This document shows, in pieces, positions 1 through 11,603 of a stretch of 64,000 nt of DNA. Below the pieces are notes generated by a model. That model did not search any database. It was not told the DNA's origin and saw nothing but the letters and a program-made list of their open reading frames with translations. Origin of the DNA: Taxawa tesnikishii (nom. ined.) (lineage: Eukaryota > Ascomycota > Dothideomycetes > Dothideales); assembly GCA_030247885.1 (NCBI GenBank), contig JAPDRO010000005.1, forward strand, positions 1,054,001-1,118,000, given 5' to 3'. The number at the start of each line of letters is the position of its first letter. The first letter of the stretch is position 1. The position numbers were made by a program, and so were the translations under genes.

Positions 1-648
1 TCAGTGGAGCAACACTGCCAAAAGCAAGCCCGCACTGTCTTGACAGAACTGGAACGTCGTCTTCTTGCGAGGCAACAGACCTCAGCATTGCTTACGTTTC
101 TTGTCGCGCTCATACTTCTCAACGCAGTTGAACGAATGACATGGCTCTTCCGTTCCTTCGGCGAGAGACCGAAACCCGAACGTGACGTCTCTCTCTTACC
201 CTCACCCTCCGCGGCAACATCACGTCGTAGCAGTGGCTTGGTCCTCCCGGGCTCCCGTCGTCCCTCGCCACCTAGCGAAACTACCTCCACTCCGTATATC
301 CCTCCCGATTGGCCTCTCACATTTCCACCATCCAAATACTGGGACCAAGGCGTTTCTTTCAGCGAACTGCTGAACCTCTTGCTCCGTATGCGTGGTCTTC
401 CACCCTCAACGCACCGCCGCGACGACGGCTCCCTAGGGTTAAAGAGCAGCAAGACGTATCAGGTGGTCATGGATGCAGAAGGCAAACCAATGCTGGATCC
501 GGAACTCGCAATTGCGAACAGCTGGCTGGAGAAGATCGGTCTCACGGTCGACGACCTCGATCGCAAAGTCATTGCGTCGTTCGATATTAAGGATGCCAGG
601 AGCTGGGACCTCAAGTTTATCGCCCAGATGCTTTTGCCCCAACCGTAG
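1..648 (+). CDS. C-terminal end of a fungal Zn2Cys6-type transcription factor (partial)
   Basis: The frame is open from the first base of the window and ends at TAG 646-648, so only the last 215 or so residues are present. A hydrophobic helix near residues 30-42 followed by the pattern NAVERMTWLFRSF is what I associate with the C-terminal part of fungal binuclear-cluster regulators, which often end in a helix containing 'LLN.VERM.W.F'. The DNA-binding cluster would lie left of the window and cannot be seen. The rest is a Pro/Ser-rich linker and a charged C-terminus. Any role as a nuclear regulator is inferred from the family pattern only; the target genes are unknown. Confidence 0.55.
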   Translation, partial: SVEQHCQKQARTVLTELERRLLARQQTSALLTFLVALILLNAVERMTWLFRSFGERPKPERDVSLLPSPSAATSRRSSGLVLPGSRRPSPPSETTSTPYIPPDWPLTFPPSKYWDQGVSFSELLNLLLRMRGLPPSTHRRDDGSLGLKSSKTYQVVMDAEGKPMLDPELAIANSWLEKIGLTVDDLDRKVIASFDIKDARSWDLKFIAQMLLPQP

Positions 649-1578
649 GGCTCCGGTCTGAAGGACGTTGTGTGATGACAATACTGAACATGGCTTACGA
701 GGTTATGGGGTGGGGAAATTGGCATGATTATGTCTTCCTTGGCTGCTTTTGCACACTTTGCTCTCTTGAAGATGGAAGCTTACGGGCGATGGAAACTCAT
801 ATATTAGCGTGGCGCTGGAGGCAGACTACTCTTTTGCTATTGAGTCCGGACACAACTGGAGAATTGGCGTTTGGTGGGATCAACCAGACAAAAAAACCCC
901 TTCCACTTTCCTCTACTCTAGTTGTCAATTTGAAATTGACTTCAAACCTCATTCTCACCATCGACTTTCCATTGCAACAGAAACATCATGGCGTTGCAAG
1001 GCTACATCAATATATACGTGAAGGTATAAGGAGGAGTTCGGTAACGAATCTAATCAGCCCGTCCAAAGACCAACGCACGGTTAGATCCATCGACGGGACC
1101 CTCCAATTGACGAGGGTAATTGCGTCTGGCACAACGACTCCTGATCTGTAGTCGAACAAGGCACTTGTAAAGACGTAGATCGGGACGATCGCTACTGTCC
1201 AGTTGCGGGCAGCGAGCACCTCCAGCACCAACAGGAGACTGCGCATATGTGTCCCTTCAAAGTCCGCTCGCAAAGGCGGTAAGCGGTAGCGTGATCATGT
1301 CATGCGTACACAGAGATGAGCTGTGACTCTTGCTCCATTAAGTTGTACATCAGGCAGGCTGGACTCTGAGAACACTCCATGGGTGTCGAGATTGAACCCG
1401 TTCCCGGCTGAACAAGGACTGTCGACAAAACCAAATTCCCGCCTTTGCTGGAGGTACATCGAATGCTCCCCAGACCTCCCTGGGGTATTCCCGACTGCAA
1501 CAACATCCCCGGGAACGCTTTTCAACCCTTTCCAACCTTCCGCTGATCACCCCAGTGCCAAGATCCGACTGTGCATCT
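649..1578. other. Intergenic, no gene seen
   Basis: This stretch lies between the end of the partial regulator gene and the 3' end of the POL4 gene on the other strand. Short open frames occur on both strands, but none has splice-compatible neighbours or a recognisable motif. I see no repeat or RNA gene. Confidence 0.5.
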
Positions 1579-4044
1579 TCAGCAGACGCGATGTTCAGGC
1601 GGCCTCCACGGCACACCCAAGGCCTCAAAATCTTCCTCTCGGATTTTCCCTCCACCAACGTACCCTCACTCAACTTCTCCCTTCCCCAATCCCTCAGCAC
1701 GTCTCGGTACAGCCCGCGCTGATTCAGCCGCATGCCCTTCCTGCTGGCCAACAGTCTCAGACTCCTGTTGAAGATGTCGTTCCCAGTGAAGTAAATCAAC
1801 GCCGCGCCCAGCTCGTCCTCCGGCACGAACAAGAAGTCGATTCGACGCCAGATGGTGGACGTAGGTAAGCAAGACGCCCCGTGCCATTTACTGCCCCCGT
1901 TGTCGGTGGAGGACGATGATGATGAAGACCTGGACGTGCTGCTGCTGCTGGCAAGCGTGGCCTTGAGGAAGCCAGAGGAGAAAAGCTGCGGAATTAGCGT
2001 TTCCATTACCACTTGTCTGATACCGCCGAGCGGAGTGCCCGGGCGTGTGATGATAAGATCAATATCGCCCGAGTCTTCTGCACCGCGCCGGTACGAGCCC
2101 ATCGTGTAGACATGGAACCGCGCATCGATTCCCCGCAGCGTAGAGCGTACAATCATGGCGTGTTTCTCTACCTCTGCGCGTGGAATACGAGCGTTGAAAT
2201 CGTCGAAGTGCTTGATGCCGACGAGTTGATTCTCTGTAAGATGTGCTTTGAGGAGCAGGTCGGAGAGACTGCGATGGCCTTGCGCGACCCATTTGCTGGC
2301 TTGTGCGTGTCCCACACCGTAAATTTTCATGAAGGTGGAAAGGATGTGATCGTGTGGTTCTCGAAGGGCGTTGTCGAGGCGCCGCAGGCGGTGCGTGAAG
2401 ACGATTTCCTCTATTTTGTCGGCGAGACGTTCACCGATGTTGTGAAGCGCGAGCGCTTCTTGCTTAGTGCGGATCATCACAGGGTGATTGCGCAGTGTTG
2501 CGATGGCTTGACGGTAGGCGCGGCTGCGCCACTCATCGCGCACTTGCGTATAGTAGTCTGCCATTTTCTGCAGCACGGAGATGGTTCGTGCATTGGGACA
2601 GTCTTGCTTGTCTCCGGCGTGCTTCTGCATGCATTGGAATTTCTCCTGCCACGCCGGTACGTCTGGCTTGCGTTTCTTGTATTCTGGCTCGCCCTCGTCA
2701 TCTGTATCGGCATTTGAAGAGCTAGCCGGCCTGCTTGTTTCTTCTTCGTCCACATCAAAAGGCTGATTGCTAATCAGAAGTCGTAGAAGACGTGTGTAGG
2801 CATGTACATACCAAATCTTGCAGTTGCCTAGCCTGATTGATCGCAGCATCTAGTTCGTCGCTGCCAGAAGACGCCATAACAGCGTCATCTGCACCATCGG
2901 CAGCACTGGGGCCTGTAGGATTTTCCACAACCGCACCGGTCGTGTGTTGGCTAGGCGTCTCCTCCGTCCTCGATGGTGTCCGTGGTTGTCGAGCCATTAC
3001 GGATTTTCCGGCAGGTTTCAGTTGTAGAGAAACATCAGAGATCTGCGAGCCCACTAGAGCCGCAGCTGATGGCTGTGCATCAGTCGCACCAGGCTTGGCA
3101 TAGCCGCTGACCTGATATTGATTCTGCTTTGGATCGAGAAGCATTCTATAAGAAATACATTCCGCTGGGTATACTTCGTCTACCAAGATGACGTTGTCCT
3201 TTGCGCCATCAGTACCGGTTTGCGGTTAAGAATGGAGGAGTCTTACCGGCAGAGCCTCCAACTTCAGGAATCGCAGCACCTGGTCGTAATTCATGCTCTT
3301 GTCCACCACTACATGGGTAACGCTGTCGTCCCACTCTCTCTGCCAGCTGGCACCGTACTCCAGCGCTTTCGTAATTCTCATGCGTCTTGCGGGGTTCACG
3401 TCGGTATTTGGAAAGAAATCTGAATCTCTTTTAGCAGACACTATGAACGCAGGATCTACCCAACACCTACAAAAGCGTAAGCCGCGGAAGATTTGTTGAT
3501 CCTCCGGTGCTAGCTTGATGTTACTGTCACGCTTTCGCTTCCCGCTCGCCCTAGGCATCGCTGATGAAGTAGGCATGGCAGCGGAATCGTCTCCAGACAA
3601 GCCGGTAACAGTATGGCGGTGTTGTAGCGTAGCGGGAGGGTTTGATGTTTGGTTCGATATTTTTGCTAGTTCAGGTATTTTGCGGTCGAACACAGAAGGT
3701 GGCAGTTCACTTGTACTATGTTCTATCGGTGAAGGAGCGGAAAGTGTCCGATTCAATGTTCCGTGAGTTGGGTGATCAAGTGAACGAGATATTAATCTTA
3801 CACCAGCCGCAGGTGTTGGAGCAACATGAGAACTTGCAATCTTACTTTCCAACAGTTTGATAGAAGTATTCAATCCAACATCGTCCTCCTCTTCGCTTTG
3901 CTCATCCAGGGCGTACAGCTTATCGAAGAAAGCCTTCTTTTGCTGAAGGGGTCGGCGACGGCCATGGTGAACAAACGGACTCCTGCAGCTATAAAGCATA
4001 TAGATTATGAACCAGGCGAATTTGAGCAATGAAGACTTGTCCAA
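1579..4044 (-). CDS. POL4: DNA polymerase family X (Pol lambda/Pol4 type) with BRCT domain
   Basis: Nuclear gap-filling polymerase of non-homologous end joining and base excision repair. Three exons fit: 4044-3247, 3198-2812 and 2762-1579, with introns of 48 and 49 bp, both phase 0. A BRCT domain spans about residues 180-290 and is joined across intron 1 (LEALP then DNVILVDE). The catalytic core follows: helix-hairpin-helix region (HNIGERLADKIEEI, then YGVGHAQASKW), the palm motif GSYRRGAEDSGDIDL with its two metal-binding Asp residues, RRIDFL with the third Asp, and YFTGNDIFNRSLR in the primer-binding part. About 790 residues in all, long for the family. The start is uncertain, because an in-frame ATG about 16 codons further in would remove a hydrophobic leader that looks unlike a nuclear protein. 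The family C-terminus (DFEALGVPWRPPEHR) is present but lies one frame off, needing one extra base at the A4 run 1627-1630. It is divergent from ATP10. Confidence 0.88.
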
Positions 4045-4338
4045 AACGGGAGAAGGTTATGTTTGTTGTGCCACTCGACTAGGCAAACAACGAGCCTAGT
4101 GCTACCGATTTGTACACCGGTGTATGCGTGCTCTTCTGTCATTGTACAATAGCTATGCAAGCCTATACAAGACGTCACGAAACTCAGGTCTGTTGTAGAA
4201 GGGACAACGCATGATGCTCGCTCGGTGGTGATGGTCGTTCTCCGCAAACCACGCTAGCCCAATCTGTTCTTGCTCACAAGACTCGTAAGTTTTCTATACC
4301 ATCGCTGCTTTACTCCACTCCCTCACACACAACGCATC

Positions 4339-5375
4339 ATGAAAGCTCCCTCATTACCCTGCCTACGGGCTCTCCGAGCTCTAGCAGCTCCCGAATTGCA
4401 TCGCTCGTGCCTCTACCTCTCCAACCGCACCTATGCCACCAAACCCCCAGCACCCACTCGTTCCGAACCCAATCTACGAAGCGCAACGGGCGCCGCGACC
4501 GCTGCACTCACATACAAACCCCTCCCCGTGGCAGCGACGACGACCCTACACCCAAACCGCTTATGCGGCCAATTGGGATGACCTACCCACCGGCCCCAGG
4601 CCAGAACACGGGCGTCGACTCGCGCAGCTGGCGCCAACGCCGCAACGACTTCGTGGACTACGAAAAGCATCTGGAGCGACGTGAGAAGATGGCGAAGCAA
4701 ATCTCGAAGCCGTATTTCCGCGATTTCAGCGCCATGAGACATTTTAAGGGGAAGACGTTTGTTGCGCCCGAGAGGGTGTTTAAGAGAGAGAGCGCGCTGT
4801 GGTTTCCCAATCTACAGGGGATGACGCTTGCGAAGGGGAAGGAGAGGACGGGTAGGGACACTACAGATGTGCTAAGGGGGCAAGTGAGTGTCGTCAGTGT
4901 GTTCTCGAGCGGGTGGGCGGAGCATCAGGTTGCGACGTTCTGCAGTGAGAAGGAACATCCGGCTCTGCAGGCTGTGCTGAAGGCGGAGAAGGAGGTTGCG
5001 CAGCATGTGGAGATCAATGTCGAGCCGAATGCGCTGAAGTGGTGGATTTTGAGGCTATTTGCGTACCGGATACGAGCACAGAAAGCGAAGGAGGATTGGG
5101 GAAAGTATTTCATGGTGAGGAGAGGTATCGATGAGGAGATCAAGGAGGCGATTGGGCTCCTTAACAGTAGGGTGGGTTATGTTTATTTGGTGGACTCGCA
5201 GTGCAGGATACGCTGGGCTGGCAGCGCCAGGGCCGATGATCGGGAGAAGGATAGTATGGTTAAGTGCTTGCGGAGATTGATCACTGAAACCAGACAAGGG
5301 AAAGGAGCTGGTATCGGAACGGTTGAGGAGAAGAGGCCCAAGGCCGCAGAGACGGAGGTTGTTGAACGGTTGTGA
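4339..5375 (+). CDS. ATP10: Mitochondrial ATP synthase assembly factor Atp10
   Basis: Atp10 is a mitochondrial inner-membrane chaperone for subunit 6 of the F1Fo ATP synthase. The first ATG at 4339 opens a typical presequence (Arg/Ser/Leu-rich, ending in RTYATKP). The conserved body starts at PIGMTYPPAPGQNTGVDSRS and runs through RQRRNDFVDYEKHLERREK, ISKPYFRDFSAMRHFKGKTF, VSVFSSGWAEHQ and GYVYLVDSQCRIRWAGSA, the thioredoxin-like Atp10 core. Presequence and body lie in two frames. One added base at the C-rich stretch 4519-4527 joins them, and no intron of credible length with GT-AG ends does. About 345 residues, usual for the family. A start inside the body frame would lose the presequence and begin at a non-ATG codon. 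It shares a roughly 295 bp divergent promoter region with POL4 and is convergent with GOS1. Confidence 0.88.
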
Positions 5376-5550
5376 GTCGCAGCTCAAGGTACTTGCTTGG
5401 GAAAGCAAGATGATAATACGTCTACCCTCCAAAAAAGAGACTGCTTGTGCCTGAGTGTGCGCAGTTGCCCTTTCGAATCTCCACTCCGGAACTTTCCAGT
5501 CCTGCTCCGTTACTCCAGGGCGCCGTGGCATGAAACCCACATTTCACCAT

Positions 5551-6374
5551 CTACCAGAACCACAACAGCACCAGGAAGCAGAAGGCAATGAAGCTTCCCA
5601 GAATGATCCCATCGCGCCTCTTCTTCGTGCCTATCTTCCCGATCAGACTGTTGATCCCAGGCACTTGGCTGGCAGCTCCTACTATCCTCCGGTTGATACT
5701 CGCTAGCGTCTCCCTCTGCAGCCCAAAGTTCTCGTTCACTGCATATGCCTGGCTCAGTACACTGTCCGCCATGTTATGGCTGTTGTCGATGCGCCTCCGC
5801 TCGTCGAGCATGTATTCCGCTTCCGCCTCGCCTGGGTTCTGTGACCGGTATGCGTCTATGTCGTTTCGGACGTTGGAGAGCAGATTTGTCCGGTCGCGCG
5901 CGGTAGAGATGTTCGATCGTAGCCGTGTCAGTTCCATCCGGTGTTGAGTAAGTATTTCGCGGTGTCGCGCGAGGTTGGTGGACTTCAAGGCGGAAGCGGT
6001 AGCCTCGGAGTCAAGGAGACGTTGAAGTTGTGAGAGAAGCGCTGACCGCTAGCGTCAGGCATCAGTCCATCTTGACGGCGAGTATGGGGTATAGGAATGA
6101 TGCGCGGAGCGTAGAGGCCAAAGGAGCAGGGAGGCTCACCCGTTCCAGTATGTCTTCCAACTGCGCTTCTGTCCGCTTCTCCTCTTCACTGGACTTTGGT
6201 GGTAAGTTTGTCATAGAGGCATATTGTGAGTATGTGTGGAAGAGCGCATCTGTCTGTAGACAGGAGTTAGTGCGCATGCCTCAATAGCTCCTGCAGGACG
6301 AGGAGGCCGACCTGGGTCTCGAGAGATCTCGCCTGTGAGCGCAACTGCGCCCAGCTGCCCGCACCCGAGGACAT
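5551..6374 (-). CDS. GOS1: Golgi v-SNARE Gos1 (GS28 type)
   Basis: Qb-SNARE for transport within the Golgi and from endoplasmic reticulum to Golgi, tail-anchored in Golgi membranes. Three exons splice cleanly: 6374-6312, 6253-6140 and 6048-5551, with phase 0 introns of 58 and 91 bp, the first with a CACTAAC branch site near its 3' end. The N-terminus SWAQLRSQARSLETQTDALF is typical of fungal Gos1. The SNARE helix reads NMADSVLSQAYAVNENFGLQ followed by RETLASINRRIVGAASQVPG, and the tail KKRRDGIILGSFIAFCFLVLLWFW is one membrane anchor. About 225 residues, the normal length, with no frame defect. Its 3' end lies 175 bp from the convergent ATP10 stop. Confidence 0.93.
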
Positions 6375-6672
6375 AACGTGTTATGGGATTAAAAGGTTAT
6401 TGTTCTGAGCAAATATATGTCGTTGTTGAAAGGTGTTGGAGTACGGTGATCGTTGCGATCACTTGCTGGCTGCTTCACTGAAAGCACGCCAAGGCGCTGC
6501 GGGCCGGTCGGCTAGCTCGCTAAACACAATCTCAGCCGACAGTCCGAGCGCAAATCCACACTGAACCTGTCGAAATCGTCTCGCCGAACTTTTGCTTTGA
6601 AGGAACTTGCGACGACTGACAAGACACACGACACCCAACGACTCCGCCAATCCCTTATTCAACAACAGAACA

Positions 6673-7307
6673 ATGGTGCGCTACCCTTCGAAAAGAATAC
6701 AATGCAAGAGCTGGGACGCAACACGTTGTATGCTGACTGAATGCGACAGTCGTCTTCCGCTAAGGTCAAGGCCAGCCAGCTCTGGGGCAAGAACAGAGAT
6801 GAGCTCAAGAAGCAGCTCGAGGAGTTGAAGGGAGAGCTTGTCTCTCTGCGCACACAGAAGATCGCCGGCGGTGCTCAGTCTAAGCTCACCAGAATGTACG
6901 AATGACTTATACCCACACCGATTACCACCTATACCCCAGGAAATCCGAAGAAAAACATACACAGCGAAGGAACATGTTCTGACACGGAATTTTCTGCAGC
7001 CACGACGTCCGCAAGTCGATCGCCCGTGTCCTCACCGTCATCAACCTCAACCAGAGGCAGCAACTCCGCATCTTCTACAAGGGCAAGAAGTACCTGCCTC
7101 TTGACCTCCGCCCAAAGCAGACCCGTGCTATCAGGAGACGCCTGACCAAGCACGAAGCTTCCCTCGTCACCGAGAAGCAAAAGAAGAAGCAGATCCACTT
7201 CCCCCAGAGGAACTTTGCTGTTAAGGTATGATATCCTTGACACCTGCCTCCAATATCTGGATCTGGAAGACCATGAACACTGATGTGTATGTCAGGCTTC
7301 GGCGTAA
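6673..7307 (+). CDS. RPL35: 60S ribosomal protein L35 (uL29)
   Basis: Large-subunit protein at the polypeptide exit tunnel. Four exons: the ATG alone (6673-6675), then 6750-6895, 7000-7225 and 7296-7307, with introns of 74, 104 and 70 bp. The protein begins [16 protein letters not shown] and continues [56 protein letters not shown] and [12 protein letters not shown]. The first coding exon holds only the start codon and the last holds three residues and the stop, so a gene finder that requires longer exons will miss both ends. About 128 residues, as expected. The reading frame is intact. Confidence 0.95.
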
Positions 7308-7863
7308 ACGGCTCGGGGAATTGGGGTTTGTTCATGCTTTACGGGTGCACTGGGGCGATTTGCGATTCCTTAGAGGATGTAACTCATCGAGCAAAAAGCG
7401 CGAATGGCGTTTTGAAAAGCTTCATAAATGCTACAACGTCGGGTTTCCCTCAAAATGAAAAAGAGTTACTGCGGATGATGAGCATTATGGCGTGCGGACG
7501 AATGGCAACCATGGACGTTTTCAAGGCACGCAGAGGCCAAACATGACAATGGCCTGACTTTTTCAATGGCTTCCTCGATTGGAGTTTCGTTGCTACTGTG
7601 CAAGTGTAGGCTGTTGTCCTTTTCATCGTCCCTTGTCGCAACCCATATTCCATTTTGGCGACTGCCAGCAACTGGATACCACTGTCTCTTCCAGCTGTTT
7701 CGATGATCAGAACCTTTTTACGTTCATCTGCCTTCTTATGACGCTCTCACAAGGGTTATACGTCTAGACTGGCAAGTCACTATCACAAGGCTATGCCAGT
7801 GCCCAAACCTTCGTGTACGTGCAAAGTATACAGGTGTAGAAGTCGCAATGCTTGTCTTGATGC
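7308..7863. other. Intergenic, no gene seen
   Basis: 3' flank of RPL35. Short open frames on both strands show no motif or splice continuity. No repeat or RNA gene was noticed. Confidence 0.5.
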
Positions 7864-8280
7864 TTAGCGGTAGCTACAAGTAACCTGTAAGAGTAACACC
7901 TTGGCACTTCTAGTACTTCCGTGGTAGAGCCGTTGCCTTGCAATAGGTGATGGACGGGCACTATAACGGTGCTCACCCTCTAATGGTTTGCTCAGCTTCC
8001 CCTTCTCAGTTCTGCTCTTGATCCTTGCCTGCTTCCTCTGAGTTTTCATCTTCTGCTTCTGAGTCCGCTTCGCCTCTTCTGACTCGTCGAGTCCAGCGAA
8101 TGTAATACTCCGTATCTTGTCTAACTCCTCCTGGAATGTACCTTCGCTGTCGAACTCACTCGGATCGGCACCATGCGTCAAGGTCTGGAGAAGGTGTTGC
8201 ATGGAAGATGGCAAGGTTGGCGAAATGTCCGTACATGAGTACGTGTTTCTCGTCGTCTTGATGAAGTTCATTATCGACAT
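7864..8280 (-). CDS. Unrecognised charged protein, structure uncertain
   Basis: A 138-codon open frame with a strongly charged centre (EELDKIRSITFAGLDESEE followed by a Lys/Arg/Gln-rich helix TQKQKMKTQRKQARIKSR), which would form a basic coiled coil. I do not recognise the family. Just upstream on the same strand (about 8280-8480) another frame contains protein-like stretches such as GVILIVLTETDIKGFANF and SPIDIITDLFVLNVDNEL, so the true gene may begin further right and be joined by an intron or a frame error that I could not place. It sits between RPL35 and ACL4. It could equally be a small independent gene or a chance open frame. Confidence 0.3.
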   Translation of the reverse strand: MSIMNFIKTTRNTYSCTDISPTLPSSMQHLLQTLTHGADPSEFDSEGTFQEELDKIRSITFAGLDESEEAKRTQKQKMKTQRKQARIKSRTEKGKLSKPLEGEHRYSARPSPIARQRLYHGSTRSAKVLLLQVTCSYR

Positions 8281-8782
8281 TCAACACGAACAGATCGGTG
8301 ATGATGTCGATGGGGCTGCGAACACTGCAGGCTTGCTGGACGCATTATGGACGGAAGTTGGCAAATCCTTTGATGTCCGTCTCTGTCAGGACAATGAGGA
8401 TGACTCCCGCGGCAGAGTCCCTCTGGAAATCGAGACAAACAGTCTATTCGAGGTGCTTCAGGGCCGACAAGGTAAGGGTAAGCTGTTAGAAGAAGCCGGT
8501 CGGGTCTAGAGAGGTCAGCACTTCTCTGTCTTCATGTACGTAGAATCCTTGACATAAGCAATCTACGGAACATACTGTGAAGGTTGTAGTCTTCCGGAAA
8601 GATATCCCATAGCCCGTAGAACAGCGTCAAATTTCACAGGTGTGTGGATTCGTGTAATTTGACTCATATTGACTTCCTCCAAATTACTTGCAATGCGAAG
8701 TCCAGCTATTATGGAATCTGCATTCGGATGTCACAGATACGTAAAACTTCTGATGCGAAGCTTCTGTTGTAGTGGACCCCAC

Positions 8783-9996
8783 TCACGCTTCTGCCATCTC
8801 CTCATCTTCACTACCAACCTCCTCGTCTTCCCAGTCATCCTCTTCCTCCTCCCTCCCGTCCTCGGGTGGCGGTCCCAACACCTCATTCAATCCAGCCACA
8901 AGCTCCATTGTATGATCCCGAAGCCTCTCATCCTCATAATCAAGCATCTGGTAAAGCTTGAGAGTGTTGAGCAACCAACTTCGACTTGCCTTTTGTGCGG
9001 CGAGAACTTCTTCACTCTCCTTCGAGTCGCCATCCGTCATAGCTCCATTGGCCTGCGCTTCCCGCTTCTCCGCAAGAAGGTGTAGACACCAGCCGCCTAG
9101 ATAGCAAGCCTCCACGCTCTGGTCATCTTCCAGCGCTAACCGCTCCAGGATCTCCATTGCTTCGCTCTCCATGTCTGCTTCCATCAACAGCCTTGCCAAA
9201 CTGATTCGTGTCGGGAAATCCGGTATGCCAGGATCCTCGGGATCGAGATCTTTCCACAAGCTTATACTTCGTTTCAGCGCAGACTGCGCATCTTCAACCT
9301 TGATCTGTGACAACCGTACTGAAGCGAGCGTCTGCAACACTTCTGGACTCTCCGGTGCCGCCATGAGGGCTTCTGTAATTAGCGCTTCGCAGCGCGCCTC
9401 GGCATCCTCTTCCCATCTGCACACGTTAGTCGTAATCGCACAACTTCCATGTTCAAAACATACGATAGATCCGTCATATAGACCTCTACGACTCCACATA
9501 ACGCGTTCGCGACTTTCCTCCTCTTCTCCTCGAGCCCAGCTTCCACGTCTTCGTCGTCCTCTTTCCCAGAACTCTCCAAATCCGAAATCTCCCTCTTCAA
9601 CACGCCCACGCCCTTCTCGAACCACTTCACACTGTCCGCTCCGCCCTCCTCCGACAACTGCGCCAGCCACAGAAACTTCTCCGATCCTCCGCCTAACGCT
9701 TCGGGTATCGCGCCGTCTGGATCCGCGGTTACTGCAAGCATGAAGTATCGTCTAGCTGCGTCCACATCTCCGAGCTCAATGTTGATCTCTCCGAGCAAGT
9801 TCAGGGCGGGCAGAGAGGTTGGCGTGGGTGTATCCGAGGGCTGAACGAGCGCGAGGAGCCGCTGTGCGCAATTCAACGCGTCCTCCGGTTCGGACCTCTC
9901 CAGACACGATATTGCTTGCTCGTAGAGCTGCTCTGGGGTTTCTGTGGGCTTGGCCTTCTTCATCTTCTTCTTTTTGTCCGGTTTTGCCTTGGCCAT
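8783..9996 (-). CDS. ACL4: TPR-repeat chaperone of ribosomal protein L4 (Acl4 type)
   Basis: In yeast Acl4 captures newly made Rpl4 and carries it to the nucleus for 60S assembly. Two exons (9996-9464 and 9416-8783) are joined by a 47 bp intron with a GTATGT donor and an ACTAAC branch site. After a Lys-rich start (MAKAKPDKKKKMKKAKP), TPR-like helices include EQLYEQAISCLERSEPEDAL, LGEINIELGDVDAARRYFML, EALMAAPESPEVLQTLASVR and ARLLMEADMESEAMEILERL. A very acidic tail (EEEEDDWEDEEVGSEDEEM) closes the protein, as expected for a chaperone of a basic ribosomal protein. About 388 residues; the frame is intact. The assignment rests on overall architecture and could also fit another TPR chaperone. 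Confidence 0.8.
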
Positions 9997-10374
9997 TGCG
10001 CGTGTTTATTTCTCTGTTGTAGAGGTCTCCCCGACGCGGCTTGATGAATACAATAGAGTGGCACGAAGCTCAATGGGGATGCTTCCAGGGGTTATTCTCG
10101 CCTTGAAAGGTGTTCGTCGAACGTATGGTGTCCGGCGCAAACGCCCTCGTCGAGAATGTTTCGTCGCGAAAAACGGCGCTAGGTTATCGATAACGGAAGG
10201 ATATATACAAATATGCCAAGACGGGCAGGGTGAGAGGCCGACGTCAAGTGGGATGGATCTGAGCACTTGGATCTGACTCACGTTCCATTTCGTATACAGC
10301 TCCATATTGTATACAGCTCCATATTTTGTACATACCTCCAATCGCAATCCCCTTCTTAGAAAGAGAACGACAGA

Positions 10375-11189
10375 ATGGGGCGTGAAGAGCAGAAGGAGGA
10401 GAGGGAAGTCCTCGACTCCATCTTCCCAGAGGAAATCACAGGTGCGACGCGGCTGTTCACCCACATGTCGATTCGGCTCTGACACACTCCACGAACAGAT
10501 GTCTCAGAAACCGAATACCGCGTTGCCATACAACTAGAAGTAACCAACGACGAAGGCGACGACGACCCTCCAGCCCGTAGGCATTGCGCAAGACCGACTC
10601 CGTAGCGAACCTCCGCGCTAATTGTCCAACCCAAGCAACCATTCTCCTCCAAGTCGCATACCCAGAAGCATACCCCGACGAAGCACCGCGGTTAGATCTG
10701 TCCTACCCGCCCAACGCGCCCAAGTACAAACACCTCGACATCCAAGAAGACAAAACACGGCTCCTCGACGGCTTATCCGACACAATCGAAGAGAATCTGG
10801 GCATGGCGATGATCTTCACGCTAGTCACGACGCTCAAAGACGAAGCCGAGCTGCTGATCTCCGAGCGCCAGAAGGCTATCCAGGCACTGCGTGACTTCGA
10901 GGCCGCGCAGGCCGAGGCGGAGGAAAACAGGAAGTTCGAGGGCACGAAGGTGACGAGGGAGACGTTCTTGGAGTGGAGTAGTAGGTTTAAGAAGGAGATG
11001 GAGGAGGAGAAGTTGAGGAGGCAGGCGGAAATAGAGGCCGAGGAGAAAAAGAAGAAGGGTGCCAAGGAGGAGAAGAAGTTGACGGGCAAGGAGCTTTGGG
11101 AGAGAGGTCTTGCCGGCAAGGTTGATGAGGAGGATGAGGGCCCGGATCCACTGGAGAGTATGGAAAAGCTGAAGGTCGCGGCGGCCTGA
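10375..11189 (+). CDS. GIR2: RWD-domain protein Gir2
   Basis: Gir2 binds Gcn1 through its RWD domain and partners the GTPase Rbg2, which links it to control of the Gcn2 stress pathway on ribosomes. Three exons: 10375-10441, 10499-10576 and 10636-11189, with introns of 57 and 59 bp, both phase 1. The start MGREEQKEEREVLDSIFPEE is diagnostic of the RWD fold. The domain continues with YRVAIQLEVTND, QVAYPEAYPDEAPRLDL and DGLSDTIEENLGMAMIFTLV. The second half is a long charged helix (FLEWSSRFKKEMEEEKLRRQ and onward), then KLTGKELWERGL, the DFRP-type motif seen at the end of Gir2/RWDD1. The frame is intact. About 232 residues. Confidence 0.9.
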
Positions 11190-11603
11190 GAGGCGATTCG
11201 GCACCTTGAGTCACGCTGCACCAGGTGGAGAGACTGCCTTTTCTGGAATGGATGGCTGAAGCAGTACCGTTCTGAGCCATCTACATTTGCCGTGCTCCAA
11301 TCTCAGGAACCTTGGGAAGATTTGTCCAACCTATGCGGATGAAGTCAGTCCAGGAATTTACGAAGCCATGAGGGAAAGCGGTTCGTTAACCGAACAGCAA
11401 ATCCGTGCGGTCGGACGTTCAGTGAGTGGGTTGAAGTGCGTGAGACTCCTTCCATGCGAGTATAACCCGCTGCGAAGCGCAAATCAGGCAGATGCATGGA
11501 GGTTCTGCATAGATTGCACGTAGATGACATCTCTTGAATTACTGATTCAGAATTGGTGACCCACATTACTTTGTCATCCCGTTCACTGGTCAACCAAACC
11601 CGA
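11190..11603. other. Intergenic between convergent genes
   Basis: 3' flanks of GIR2 and the 14-3-3-like gene. I see no gene, repeat or RNA here. Confidence 0.5.

Noticed and set aside
2013-2717. 234-codon plus-strand frame
   Set aside because: Antisense shadow of the POL4 catalytic core.
9171-9743. 190-codon plus-strand frame
   Set aside because: Antisense shadow of the well-supported ACL4 gene.
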